Shown: positions 1 to 8,953 of the stretch, piece by piece
Layout: the number at the start of each line of letters is the position of its first letter
How positions within the stretch are numbered: the first letter of the stretch is position 1
Assembly (NCBI RefSeq): GCF_010993705.1
Contig: NZ_WOFO01000003.1
Span: 641,733-705,732 of the forward strand
DNA: 64,000 bases
Source: Cyclobacterium sp. SYSU L10401
Lineage (GTDB): Bacteria; Bacteroidota; Bacteroidia; Cytophagales; Cyclobacteriaceae
Reading direction: 5' to 3'
Translations under genes and position numbers: made by a program
Notes under the pieces: model-generated
Seen by the model: the letters and a program-made list of their open reading frames with translations, nothing else
Database searches by the model: none
What the model was told of the DNA's origin: nothing

Positions 1-2824
1 CATGTTTTCGGACATTGGTAAGCAACTCTTTGAAAACCATAAAAAGCTCTCTTCTTTTCTGCATGGACATTTTTTTTCTCCGAAAACCTGAACCCACGAC
101 GATTTCGTAATTTATCCCGTCGTTCTCCAGGACTTCACTGGCATGGCGCCTCATGCGTGTAACAATATCAAGAAGGCTTTCGTCAGAAATCTTGATGTTC
201 CAGACAATTTCATCCAGTGCCTCTGCAGAAAGTCTGGCTTCCCTGTCTATTTTCTCCAATGTGTCCATTGGGTCAGCTCCTTTAAGTTTGTTTTTTGAAA
301 TAACGGATAGCAGGTGAATATTCGTAAGTTTGGATCCGATTTCATCATGAAGATCAGCAGAGATCGTATTTTTCACCTGTTGAATATGTATGATTTGATT
401 AACCCGGTATTTGTAGGTTCCGTAAAGAAGCAGTATTACCAGGAGCAATACAGCCAAAATAAACCACCATTCCAGCCAAAAGGGAGCCGCTATTGTAATG
501 GTCAAAGCCGCTTGATGGGCTTTGTCATCAGGCGCTTTAGCAGACTTTACCAAAAACTGGTATTCTCCTGGCAACAAATTGGTGTAAGCAGTGTATTTTC
601 GGTTTCCGGCCGCTACCCAATCCTCATCATATCCCTCAAGCTTGTAATAAAATGTGCTTTTATCGGGCGAAATAAAATCAAAAGCGGTGTAAGAAAAACC
701 AAGGGAATGATCATAGTACTTGAGTTGTATTGAATTCTTATAGGTAATCAAGGTATCTGCCTGTACAGGAATATTGCCCACCATGACTTCTGTAAGCACC
801 GTTTTCTTCGAATTGTCAGAAAAGACCAGGTGATCAGGGTCAAAATAGTTTAAACCACTAATGCCTCCAAAATACATGGTTCCCCTTTCCGAACGGTGAA
901 AAGCACCGGTATTAAACTCAGGGCTTTGCAAGCCATCTGATACCGTATAGGCAGAAATTTGTCCGGATTGCAACTGATTGCGGGAAATTTGAAAGTTAAA
1001 CCGAAAAAGGCCCCGATTGGTGCTTGCCCAAATACAACTGTCGCTTTGCGGTAAGATTCCATAAATCACATTGTTGGGAAGACCATTTTCTTCATTCAGC
1101 TGTAGGGTATTTCCTGTTTCCAGGTGCGTCGCAAGTAAGCCTTCGCCCGAAGTACCAATCCAAAGCCATCCTTTATTGATATACAAACTCTTAACTACCG
1201 GCCGGGTGGTATCGGAAGGAGAAATATCAAGGTTAGTAAAGGTGCCTGTGTTGGTATTTACCAACTGTACACCATGGATTTTCTCAAACCCAACGGCAAG
1301 TGTACTGTCGTTTATGGCGATTATGCTTCTGATACTGTTTTCGTCCTGTTGCTGCAGGTGTACTGGTGTCTTGATAAACCTTTTTATCAGACCCTTATTT
1401 TTATCCAACAAAAGCAACCCCGCATCTCGGGTACCTAACCAATATTGACCCTGCCCATTTTCCAAAATGCACCAAATGGTATTATCCGGTATTCGTTCCG
1501 ATGCGATAGAGGCTTCTTTAAAAAATCTTTTCTTGATTTTTTTAGTAAACCTGTCAAGAATAATTAAGCCATTATCCTGAGTTCCAACCCAAACATCTCC
1601 TTTCTTATCCGACAGCAGGGAAACAACCCTATTTGGATTGCCAATGTTGGTATGAATCGGGGGTAAATAAATCGTTTCAAAATCCCTGCTAATGGGATCG
1701 TACAACGTTAAACCCTGGCCTGAAGTGCCGATCCAAACCTTGCCGTCCTCACTTGTGGTTATGGATCTGATTTGGTCAATTGAGACATCTTTCGATACAT
1801 TCTGATTGGTGATACGTCGAAAATTATTGAATTGCTTGTCATAATAGCTTACTCCTCCCCCATCTGTTCCAATCCAGATTCCCCCTTTTTTATCCTCGTA
1901 AATAGATAATATATCCTGAAAACCAATTGAAAATGGATTTCGGATATCTGGCATCAAATTGATGAATGTAGCATCTTTTAAATCAATAATATAGAGGCCT
2001 TTACCATAGCTTCCTACCCAAAGCTGGTTCAGGTGATCAACATGAATGGCTTCTACAATTAAATCAGACGGAATCTGATCACCTTTGGAACCGGTGAATT
2101 TCTCAAAATTCTGCGATGATTGCCCCTTCCTGTATAGTCCCTCATTAAAAGTCCCTACCCAGAGGTTTCCTTCGCGGTCTTCTGTCATCACATGGGTATT
2201 AATAGTTTCCAGGTACAATTCAGTTCCGGATGGTTTTACCTCTACTAATCCGGATTTGGTCAGAATCCAGAGATTTTCTTTGCTATCCTGGAAAAAGGTC
2301 CGGACCTCGCCGCTATTGAGATGCTCCTCTCCAAAAATGCGGACCTCCTCTTTCCTTGGATTGTAGCATAAAGCGCCTTCATTAAGCGTTCCAATCCATA
2401 AATTTCCTTGAACATCAAAAAATAAATCAGTTGCCGGAGGAACGACGATATTCTCTTTACCAATCCGTTCTATTTCTTGAAATTCATGGGTAAATAGGTT
2501 GAGGACTTCAAGTTTTCCTCCTTTTGTGATTAACCATAATTCATGCCCGTTTGAGGCGAGTTTCCCCAGTTGGGTATTGTCAGGAGTGGTGATGTCATCA
2601 AAGAACTTTTTAAAAACCAGAAACTCATTTCCATCAAAACGGTTCAGGCCATCCTGAGTAGCAAACCAAATAAAGCCGGTGGTATCTTCTACCACGTCTA
2701 CCACACTATTTTGAGACAGGCCTTCCGAAATGGTAATATTTTTAAAGGTATAATCTCTTTGTTGGGCCCTAAGCGGACATAAACTGCAAAAAAGCAATAT
2801 AAAAATGATGACAAAAGTTTTCAT
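1..2824 (-). CDS. Sensor histidine kinase with two-component-regulator propeller, 3' end outside window
   Basis: The reading frame is open from the ATG at 2824 to the left edge (941 codons seen). It starts with a signal peptide (MKTFVIIFILLFCSL...), followed by many propeller repeats of the type LWIGT.xxGL (about residues 25-700), a Y_Y_Y-like domain (about 705-775), one membrane segment (about 782-803), and a HisKA_3-type dimerisation helix with the phospho-acceptor His at residue 826 (motif ADLHDEIGSKLTNIH). The last visible residues, FKELLTNVRKH, match the start of the HATPase N-box, so only the ATP-binding core is missing. The family senses ligands, often glycans, in the periplasm and phosphorylates a LytTR or LuxR-type regulator. 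The partner regulator is probably just left of the window. Ligand unknown. Confidence 0.93.
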   Translation of the reverse strand, partial: MKTFVIIFILLFCSLCPLRAQQRDYTFKNITISEGLSQNSVVDVVEDTTGFIWFATQDGLNRFDGNEFLVFKKFFDDITTPDNTQLGKLASNGHELWLITKGGKLEVLNLFTHEFQEIERIGKENIVVPPATDLFFDVQGNLWIGTLNEGALCYNPRKEEVRIFGEEHLNSGEVRTFFQDSKENLWILTKSGLVEVKPSGTELYLETINTHVMTEDREGNLWVGTFNEGLYRKGQSSQNFEKFTGSKGDQIPSDLIVEAIHVDHLNQLWVGSYGKGLYIIDLKDATFINLMPDIRNPFSIGFQDILSIYEDKKGGIWIGTDGGGVSYYDKQFNNFRRITNQNVSKDVSIDQIRSITTSEDGKVWIGTSGQGLTLYDPISRDFETIYLPPIHTNIGNPNRVVSLLSDKKGDVWVGTQDNGLIILDRFTKKIKKRFFKEASIASERIPDNTIWCILENGQGQYWLGTRDAGLLLLDKNKGLIKRFIKTPVHLQQQDENSIRSIIAINDSTLAVGFEKIHGVQLVNTNTGTFTNLDISPSDTTRPVVKSLYINKGWLWIGTSGEGLLATHLETGNTLQLNEENGLPNNVIYGILPQSDSCIWASTNRGLFRFNFQISRNQLQSGQISAYTVSDGLQSPEFNTGAFHRSERGTMYFGGISGLNYFDPDHLVFSDNSKKTVLTEVMVGNIPVQADTLITYKNSIQLKYYDHSLGFSYTAFDFISPDKSTFYYKLEGYDEDWVAAGNRKYTAYTNLLPGEYQFLVKSAKAPDDKAHQAALTITIAAPFWLEWWFILAVLLLVILLLYGTYKYRVNQIIHIQQVKNTISADLHDEIGSKLTNIHLLSVISKNKLKGADPMDTLEKIDREARLSAEALDEIVWNIKISDESLLDIVTRMRRHASEVLENDGINYEIVVGSGFRRKKMSMQKRRELFMVFKELLTNVRKH

Positions 2825-2998
2825 CTTTGGATTTTAAACAACTTTCTGTATTTCAAATATAAAATATTTGAAATAATAGCCAAGATAAAGCCGTTCAAAA
2901 ACCAAATATTCTTGAAATAAATATGGTTAATTTAGATAAAAACATTGTTTTTTATTGATATAATTCAATATGAAGAAATTTTTATATATATCAAAAAA

Positions 2999-3283
2999 AA
3001 CCACATAAGGCACTTAAGGGCATATTAGAGGGGTGTAAGATTAAAAATCACCCTTCCCTTGATTTAATAGAGGTTATTGTACAAAAAATAGGCAGCAAAT
3101 AATATTATTAAAAAAGTCTTATGTGTTCTCATGTGGTTAAAAAAAGAACCACATAAGGCACTTAAGGGCATATAAATGGAACCTGCAGCAACGAAATGGT
3201 TCTCCCCTTGGTTTAAAAAATTAGTATTGTACAGATTCCATATTAAAAATAATTCTATGTGCTCTCATGTGTCTTATGTGGTT
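2999..3283. repeat. Left copy of a dimeric palindromic repeat (two ~138-bp units)
   Basis: This is most of the 538-bp gap 2825-3362. Unit 1 is 2999-3138 and unit 2 is 3147-3283. Each begins AACCACATAAGGCACTTAAG and ends with a near inverted copy (CTTATGTG...CATGTGGTT), so each unit has terminal inverted repeats. A third, partial unit begins at 3291 and runs into the 3' side of the lipoprotein gene. A second dimer with the same unit order lies at 6021-6303. No coding potential is seen in it. Confidence 0.85.
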
Positions 3284-3362
3284 TAAAAAGAACCATATAG
3301 GAGGCATTGAAGGGCAAATTAGAGGGCTTCAGGATAGAAAATGGACTGATTTTTATCCAAAT

Positions 3363-5894
3363 TTACTCGGGTTTTAATTTAATTTTGACCTCTACCATCC
3401 CGCCAAATGCTTGCAGTGCATTGTATAGGCGGGGATTGGCTCCTGTGCCGCCTGCATTGTTTAAAATCCAAACCCCAATTTTATCATCAAGATTGGTCTT
3501 ATGTCTACTGAAATCAATCGCTCTTGGAACTTCTTGGTCAGCATTCCATGTATAGGTTTTTCCTTCTACACTGGGCATGGCCTGTTTCTTGAAACCGTAA
3601 AATCTAACGGTATACGATTCATGGTTATCTTCCTTTTTGAACGTGGCATTAAGCCAATTTGTAAAGCAATAAGTAGAACAAGGGTTTTCAATTATTTCTA
3701 CGGTAAGCGGCAAATGTAAAATCTCATAATGCTCATCATTGACCACTTTAATATCCCCCTCAGCAGTCGCATAGTAGGAATAATCATTCTTTCCTTTTGG
3801 AGAAAGTGACACCCGAACCGTTATTTGATCGATTCCTTCCTCGATTTCCTCATCCAGTGCCTGATAGGTAATTTGGGGGGTTTGGGTATTTGCTTCACTA
3901 AGAAATCCATCAAAAAGCCCATGCTTACCCGTGGTACTCCATTCGTATTTGTAATCAAAGACCTCAGGTTGGTGAAAGGTATCCCCATTGGCCCATTCGA
4001 CATGTAGGCGAACCTGATCTTTTTTTCTGCCAACCAACGATAATCCATCCGGTTTAACAACCAATTCGGCTGGCTTTACCGTTACCACTGCTTCTGTGCT
4101 TCCTACCTTGTCCAGCCGCTCTCCTTGCTTGAGATACGCTTCCACATAAATCGTGTCCACCGCATCGTCAGGAAGTTGCGCGGCGGACTTATTGGAGCGA
4201 TAATTAACGGTCTTCTGTCCGTTTTCAAATGTTATCCCCTCATTCCCTAAAGCATCTTTTAGAAATCCGTATTGCCCGCTGGTCCGCCATTTGAACAACA
4301 ATGCCTGGCCATCCGAAAAACCCGACTGGCTGGATACGGTAAAGGGTGTATCTTTAAAGGTCAATACGGAGGTTTCATTGGGAGATAGCTTGATATCGTG
4401 CTCAATGGCTTTGACCACAAATTCTTCCAGGGTATTGCTGACGCCTATCTCCCCTGCCAATTTTGCCATATCCACGGCTTTTAAGGTTAAATCAATGACC
4501 TTTAGTACTTTCAAATATTTTGATACCTTTTTTTCATTGAGATAATCCCGGTCCAGCTCTATCCAATTCTGGGTGGGTTGATTGGCATAGCGATCCACCA
4601 CCTTTTTTACGATTTGTTCCTGAAAATATCCTCCCCCCAGATCCACCACCAGGTATTTCATGGTTTCAGTACCAGCACTTTTCCAATTGCCATTCACGAG
4701 CATATCCCAGAGATTCGGGTATTTGGCATAAAGGTATTTTACTGCTTCAATAATGACTTCATCACGGAAATAATCTGCATCAAACTCACTGGTCAGCTCA
4801 CCAAATACCTCTCCCATGATGGGAAGTACAAAGTCAAAAGCAAATTGGCGGAGCATCAGATCCCGGAAGGCATCCTTTTCGGTCGCTGTCAGGGTATAAT
4901 TTGCCGTACCACGGAAACTTGGCCCGATCAACCGTACTTTATATCGGGTTTCCTTTTCGCCGGGACCCAACGTTATAGGTATAGGTTCAGTTTCCACCAT
5001 GGCATAATCCATCCCCTTTCCCGAAACCCAGTCTGCTATGGTGCCCATGGTACCCCCAAACGCTGCGGTGCCGGTAACACTTACATCTTGGTCAGCTACG
5101 TCGTTTCCCCTGATATTTTCCTTTACAATCTGTAAGGTGTTTTCTTCGTCTTCCTTATTTATGAAAGCATGCTTGTAAATAAAAGCCTTGGCCAATCTTC
5201 TGTAATAGTTTTGTATTTTAATGGTCTGGGGATCGTTTTCGTAAACCTGTATTCCACTCGCTTTTCCGGTACGGTCTACGTTGATCTGCCGGCTTCTGAT
5301 ATCAATCAGATCGGCATCTTTTTCGAATGCCTGCGTAAGGCCCTCCAAGGCATCCTGAAAAAGTCCCTTTTCCAAAAAATAGGGGTCAGACCCGGCAAGT
5401 CCCTTGATCTGAGTTTTGAATTCGGCAATCTCTCCGACTTTATCCATGCTTTGAAAAAATTCCTGCTGGACTTGTTCAGGGAAATACCACATTCCCAATC
5501 CCATATAGGCCAATGCCTCCGAAGTGGACATGAAATCGATGGTTTTATGATTGGCACTGATCAGCCCCATCATCACCAAATTCTCCTCTTTATCGAATAC
5601 ATAGGCAATTCTGGAAACTCCCGGAGGCAAAACAACTTTTGAATTACCGGTTGGATCGATGGAAAAATCCATTAATCCGGTGGAAACAATTCCCCCTGAT
5701 AGATCCAACCCTTCAGGAATCAGGATGTTTACATCCACGGTGGGAAGATCAGTATCCTCGCCGCCTTCATCCGGAACGGGATCTTCTACACCGGGGTTTT
5801 GACTTATTGGTTGGGTAGGCTCCTCGGTCTCCTTACATGAGTTAAAGACCAGCAGCAGTACCAGCAGCATTAAAAGAGCAGATGATAATTTCAT
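3363..5894 (-). CDS. Large lipoprotein of unknown function with two Ig-like/PKD-like modules
   Basis: The 843-residue product has a lipoprotein signal (hydrophobic residues 6-17, then FNSC with Cys20), so it should be anchored in a membrane facing the periplasm or the cell surface. After a Glu/Pro/Asp-rich linker (21-50) the middle part has no motif I recognise. Residues about 520-700 contain two similar beta-rich modules, marked by FKWRTSGQYGFL and YEWSTTGKHGLF followed by IYVEAYL and ITVRVSL; these look like tandem Ig-like domains. It stands alone, with direct repeats on both sides (2999-3283 and 6021-6303). The long open frame and lipobox make it a real gene, but I do not recognise the family. 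Confidence 0.85.
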   Translation of the reverse strand: MKLSSALLMLLVLLLVFNSCKETEEPTQPISQNPGVEDPVPDEGGEDTDLPTVDVNILIPEGLDLSGGIVSTGLMDFSIDPTGNSKVVLPPGVSRIAYVFDKEENLVMMGLISANHKTIDFMSTSEALAYMGLGMWYFPEQVQQEFFQSMDKVGEIAEFKTQIKGLAGSDPYFLEKGLFQDALEGLTQAFEKDADLIDIRSRQINVDRTGKASGIQVYENDPQTIKIQNYYRRLAKAFIYKHAFINKEDEENTLQIVKENIRGNDVADQDVSVTGTAAFGGTMGTIADWVSGKGMDYAMVETEPIPITLGPGEKETRYKVRLIGPSFRGTANYTLTATEKDAFRDLMLRQFAFDFVLPIMGEVFGELTSEFDADYFRDEVIIEAVKYLYAKYPNLWDMLVNGNWKSAGTETMKYLVVDLGGGYFQEQIVKKVVDRYANQPTQNWIELDRDYLNEKKVSKYLKVLKVIDLTLKAVDMAKLAGEIGVSNTLEEFVVKAIEHDIKLSPNETSVLTFKDTPFTVSSQSGFSDGQALLFKWRTSGQYGFLKDALGNEGITFENGQKTVNYRSNKSAAQLPDDAVDTIYVEAYLKQGERLDKVGSTEAVVTVKPAELVVKPDGLSLVGRKKDQVRLHVEWANGDTFHQPEVFDYKYEWSTTGKHGLFDGFLSEANTQTPQITYQALDEEIEEGIDQITVRVSLSPKGKNDYSYYATAEGDIKVVNDEHYEILHLPLTVEIIENPCSTYCFTNWLNATFKKEDNHESYTVRFYGFKKQAMPSVEGKTYTWNADQEVPRAIDFSRHKTNLDDKIGVWILNNAGGTGANPRLYNALQAFGGMVEVKIKLKPE

Positions 5895-6020
5895 AATTGT
5901 ACCAAATTAGGATGTTACCTATACATCGGAAAGAAAGTAAAAAGTCACCAATAAATTTAAACTTTATTTTTTCAATAAATACCAATAGGTCCGCAAACTT
6001 TTTGTAAGGTTAAGAAAAAG

Positions 6021-6303
6021 AACCGCATAAAGCACTTAAGGGCATATTAGAGGGGTTTGAGATGGAAAAACATCCTTCCCTCGCTTTACTAGAGGCTATT
6101 GTATAAAAAATAGGCAGCAAAAAATATTATTAAAAAAGTCTTATGTGTCCTTATGTGGTTAAAAAAAGACCATATAAGGCACAGAAGGGCATAAAAATGG
6201 AACCTGCAGCAAAGCAATGATTCTCCCCTTAGTTTAAAAATCAGTATAGTACAGACTCCGTATTAAAAATAATCCTATGTGTTCTCATGTGTCTTATATG
6301 GTT
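6021..6303. repeat. Right copy of the dimeric palindromic repeat
   Basis: Unit 1 is 6021-6160 and unit 2 is 6169-6303. Both have the order and orientation of the copy at 2999-3283, and most bases match, including the inner phrases GGAACCTGCAGCAA and AATAGGCAGCAAA. It lies in the 553-bp gap 5895-6447 between two divergent genes, which must also contain their promoters. Outside the repeat I see only AT-rich DNA. Confidence 0.85.
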
Positions 6304-6447
6304 CAAAAAAAGATTGTCATTTCAGACCTGAAAAATAAATTCTTAGGCAACCATTATCCATTCGATTAATCTTTTATTCCATTAAAGTTGAAAGGTTTAG
6401 GTAAATTGGCCATTAAATATTCTATCGTCATATAAAACCCGAAAAAC

Positions 6448-7386
6448 ATGCCATTAATAAAAGGCTGTGAGAATTATCCTTGGATTAATTTTTTGCAAGC
6501 AGGAAAAATTTTGATCCTGTTGGTTGTAGTGCTGCCTGGGTTATACAATCTCTCTTTGGCCCAAGAAAACACTGTCAGGCTCGTAGAAGATGGCGGCACT
6601 GGGTCCTATCCTGCCATCATGGAGCAAGCCCCTTCATTACCCACTCACACCGTATTTAGACCTCGGAATCTGAGTGAATTTGGCGAAAATGAAAAATTGC
6701 CCATCATCGCCTGGGGAAATGGAGCTTGCGCCAACTCCCCCTGGGAACACGTAAATTTTTTAAGTGAAGTGGCATCCCATGGATTTCTGGTTATAGCGCT
6801 TGGGCCTATGCCCAAGGAGGGTGAGAAAGGGACCGGCAAGTCAACTTCCCCTCAAATGATAGCCGCTATCGATTGGGCAATCGCCAGTAGTGAAGATGAG
6901 AATAGTCCCTACTATAAAAGAGTGGATACCACAAAAATTGCAGTGAGCGGCATGTCTTGTGGTGGATTACAGACCTTGGAAGTCGCGCCGGATCCAAGGG
7001 TCACTACCGTGGTGGTATGCAATAGTGGCATACTTCCGAAACCAGGTGATGGCATGCCCGGTATGCCCAGCCTGGACAAAGCACAACTCAAAAAGCTGCA
7101 CACGCCTACCCTGTACTTGCTGGGTGGTGAAAAGGACATTGCCTATAACAATGGAATGGATGATTTCAATCGGATCGACCATGTTCCTGTGTTCGTAGGT
7201 AATATGAATGTGGGTCATGGCGGCACCTATGCCCGTACGCATGGTGGTGAGTTTGCCAGGGTAGCAACAGCCTGGTACAAGTGGCAGTTAAAAGGAGACC
7301 TGGATGCAGGGACGTTGTTTTCAGGAGATCCCAGCGGCCTTGCTCAATCCCGGGAATGGACAGTACAAAAAAAGAACATTCCCTGA
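6448..7386 (+). CDS. Secreted alpha/beta hydrolase (dienelactone hydrolase/chlorophyllase-like)
   Basis: The 312-residue protein begins with a signal peptide (hydrophobic core about 19-37, cleavage near SLAQ/E). The alpha/beta-hydrolase fold is shown by an oxyanion-type segment (IIAWGNGAC, about 86-94), a nucleophile elbow GMSCGG with Ser170, a likely acid at Asp230 (GGEKD) and His257 (NVGHGG). Such proteins hydrolyse esters in the periplasm or outside the cell; the substrate cannot be told from the sequence. The start is the ATG at 6448, with no better alternative downstream before the signal peptide. It is followed at once by a galactanase remnant, so it may once have belonged to a polysaccharide-use locus. 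Confidence 0.82.
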   Translation: MPLIKGCENYPWINFLQAGKILILLVVVLPGLYNLSLAQENTVRLVEDGGTGSYPAIMEQAPSLPTHTVFRPRNLSEFGENEKLPIIAWGNGACANSPWEHVNFLSEVASHGFLVIALGPMPKEGEKGTGKSTSPQMIAAIDWAIASSEDENSPYYKRVDTTKIAVSGMSCGGLQTLEVAPDPRVTTVVVCNSGILPKPGDGMPGMPSLDKAQLKKLHTPTLYLLGGEKDIAYNNGMDDFNRIDHVPVFVGNMNVGHGGTYARTHGGEFARVATAWYKWQLKGDLDAGTLFSGDPSGLAQSREWTVQKKNIP

Positions 7387-7396
7387 AATGGTGTAG

Positions 7397-7609
7397 ATTG
7401 GTTATGAAATCCACAGCGGGATTTTATGGCCTGAAGGAAAAATGGAAGGAGAGGCATCAGGATCTTTTGATGAGTTGCTTAAGCGCGCCAGTGAAGCAGT
7501 GAGAGATGTTGACCCGGAGATCAATATTATGGTCCATAGGGTACTTGAGCAAGTGATAAATGGAAATATCAAAAAATATGGGGTGGTCGTACTCAATCGA
7601 AGGGTGTAA
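7397..7609 (+). pseudogene. Remnant of a GH53 arabinogalactan endo-beta-1,4-galactanase
   Basis: Frame 3 from 7397 reads IGYEIHSGILWPEGK, then FDELLKRASEAVRDVDP and INIMVHRVL, ending at TAA 7607-7609. This closely follows the core of GH53 galactanases (family pattern: ...IGNEIN.G.LWP.G...L...AS.AVRDV.P...IM.H). Only about 70 codons remain of a protein normally near 350-400 residues: there is an in-frame TAG just before (7394-7396), no start codon, and the sequence diverges after MVH. The acid/base Glu of the family motif (NE) is still present as Glu in GYEIH. I read it as a decayed fragment that is no longer functional. Confidence 0.6.
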
Positions 7610-7722
7610 GATACGGCTAATTGCCCCCATTTCCCTACCCGCTTTCAGATGATAAGAAAAAATCGTTTATTTGTTTTTTGATAATCAAGAAATCCACCTT
7701 CAATAAATCAAACGCTTACTAC

Positions 7723-8352
7723 ATGAAAAAGATACCACAGATTGTAATGGCCTTGCTCCTGTTTGCGACTTTCAGTTGCAATAATGCCAAAAAAGGAGAA
7801 GAAACCGAAACACAGGCAAGTGCAGAGAGCTTCGAGTTGGTCAGAGATTCGACCAAAGTCAGCTTTGTGGCCTATAAAACCACCGATAAAGTTCCTGTTG
7901 GCGGGGAATTTACCAATATCAACATCTCTGATTTTGGATCCGGAGACACCGCTTTGGAAGCCATGGATGGTACGGAATTCAGTATTCCGGTCAGCAGTTT
8001 GTTTACCAACGATCCCACTGGGACCAGGGACCCAAAAATCCTGGAATTTTTCTTCGGTGCCCTGGAGAATACCGAGCTGATTTCCGGGGTATTTAAAGTT
8101 GGGGCGGATAAGCAATGTGCCATTGATGTAACGCTAAACGGACAAACCGAGACCATCCCACTGACCTACACCACCGAAAACGATACCAAATTTGTTTTTG
8201 ACGGGGTCATGGACCTGGCCAACTGGGATGCCCTGGGAGCAGTAGCATCTATTAATAAAGCTTGCGAGGCCTTACATACCGGATCAGATGGTGTAAGTAA
8301 AACCTGGAGCGAAGTGGCTGTACACGCAGAAGTGTTGCTGGCTAAATTGTAA
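7723..8352 (+). CDS. YceI-like lipoprotein
   Basis: The preferred start is the ATG at 7723, because it begins a clean lipoprotein signal (MKKIPQIVMALLLFATFSC, Cys19); a longer frame from 7621 would place a charged stretch before it. The mature part (about 190 residues) has the YceI-like lipocalin pattern: VSFVAYKTTDKVPVGGEF near the start, repeated beta strands, and the closing segment WSEVAVHAEVLL. YceI proteins bind isoprenoid or amide lipids in a beta-barrel pocket in the periplasm. It is followed by a strong terminator, so it is probably a single-gene transcript. Ligand unknown. Confidence 0.85.
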   Translation: MKKIPQIVMALLLFATFSCNNAKKGEETETQASAESFELVRDSTKVSFVAYKTTDKVPVGGEFTNINISDFGSGDTALEAMDGTEFSIPVSSLFTNDPTGTRDPKILEFFFGALENTELISGVFKVGADKQCAIDVTLNGQTETIPLTYTTENDTKFVFDGVMDLANWDALGAVASINKACEALHTGSDGVSKTWSEVAVHAEVLLAKL

Positions 8353-8372
8353 TGCTTCATTCCAACCAAAGA

Positions 8373-8410
8373 AAGCCCCTACAGGAATAATTTTCCTACA
8401 GGGGCTTTTT
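8373..8410 (+). terminator. Rho-independent terminator after the YceI-like gene
   Basis: Stem AAGCCCCT/AGGGGCTT with an inner stem AGGAA/TTCCT, separated by a small AC/AC internal loop, and followed by a T tract. It lies 20 bases after the YceI stop codon. Confidence 0.9.
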
Positions 8411-8953
8411 ATTTTAAGGATAAATAATCAGCCTCTTACTCCAGCGCAGTTCCCCGTATAGTTGGCCTGCCGTCAGGGCAACAAATTGCAGTCGGGCTAT
8501 TACCCTTTTCAGTGCCCCTACACCAAAGCCTTTCCCTGCAAATACGTATTTTTTTGAAGAAATAATTGGCATTACCGGCTGTCCGTTTCCTTCATCCACC
8601 AGGAAAGCCTTCTGGGAAACCTGCTTGACTTGGAGGGAAAAGGACATTTGAATGGTGGAAACTATAAAGATTAGAAGCGCATTATTTGCACCAGTACCCG
8701 GCCGGAAAGGATGGTCTGTCCTGAAGTAAATCGAAGCTAATCAAATAATTATGACATTATTTGAGGCCTCCGCATCCGGTATCCGGGAAGGAATTGAGGT
8801 GTATTCCGCCGTAGCGGCCTTATGAACTTTTTCCCATTGGTAATAAATTTTTTCTTTACTTTTGGCGCAGTGCAAGGAGAATAGATCTGGCCAGGGGCCA
8901 AAAAATGAACCTGCGGTCGTAAGTATTCCGGACGGCATAGAAAATTTTAGCGA
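8411..8953. other. Gap with no supported gene
   Basis: A 77-codon minus-strand frame (8647-8414) and a 65-codon one (8938-8741) are present, but neither resembles a family I know, neither has a convincing ribosome binding site, and both could be remnants. The first ends directly against the terminator at 8373-8410. The promoter of the following potassium-transporter gene should lie in the last 100 bases. Confidence 0.4.

Noticed and set aside
4578..5135. Long plus-strand frame opposite the large lipoprotein gene
   Set aside because: It is a shadow of the minus-strand gene: no ribosome binding site, no domain, and the minus frame has a lipobox and is far longer.
7281..7502. 73-codon plus-strand frame overlapping the hydrolase end and the galactanase remnant
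   Set aside because: The neighbouring frame carries the GH53-like sequence; this one has no family resemblance.
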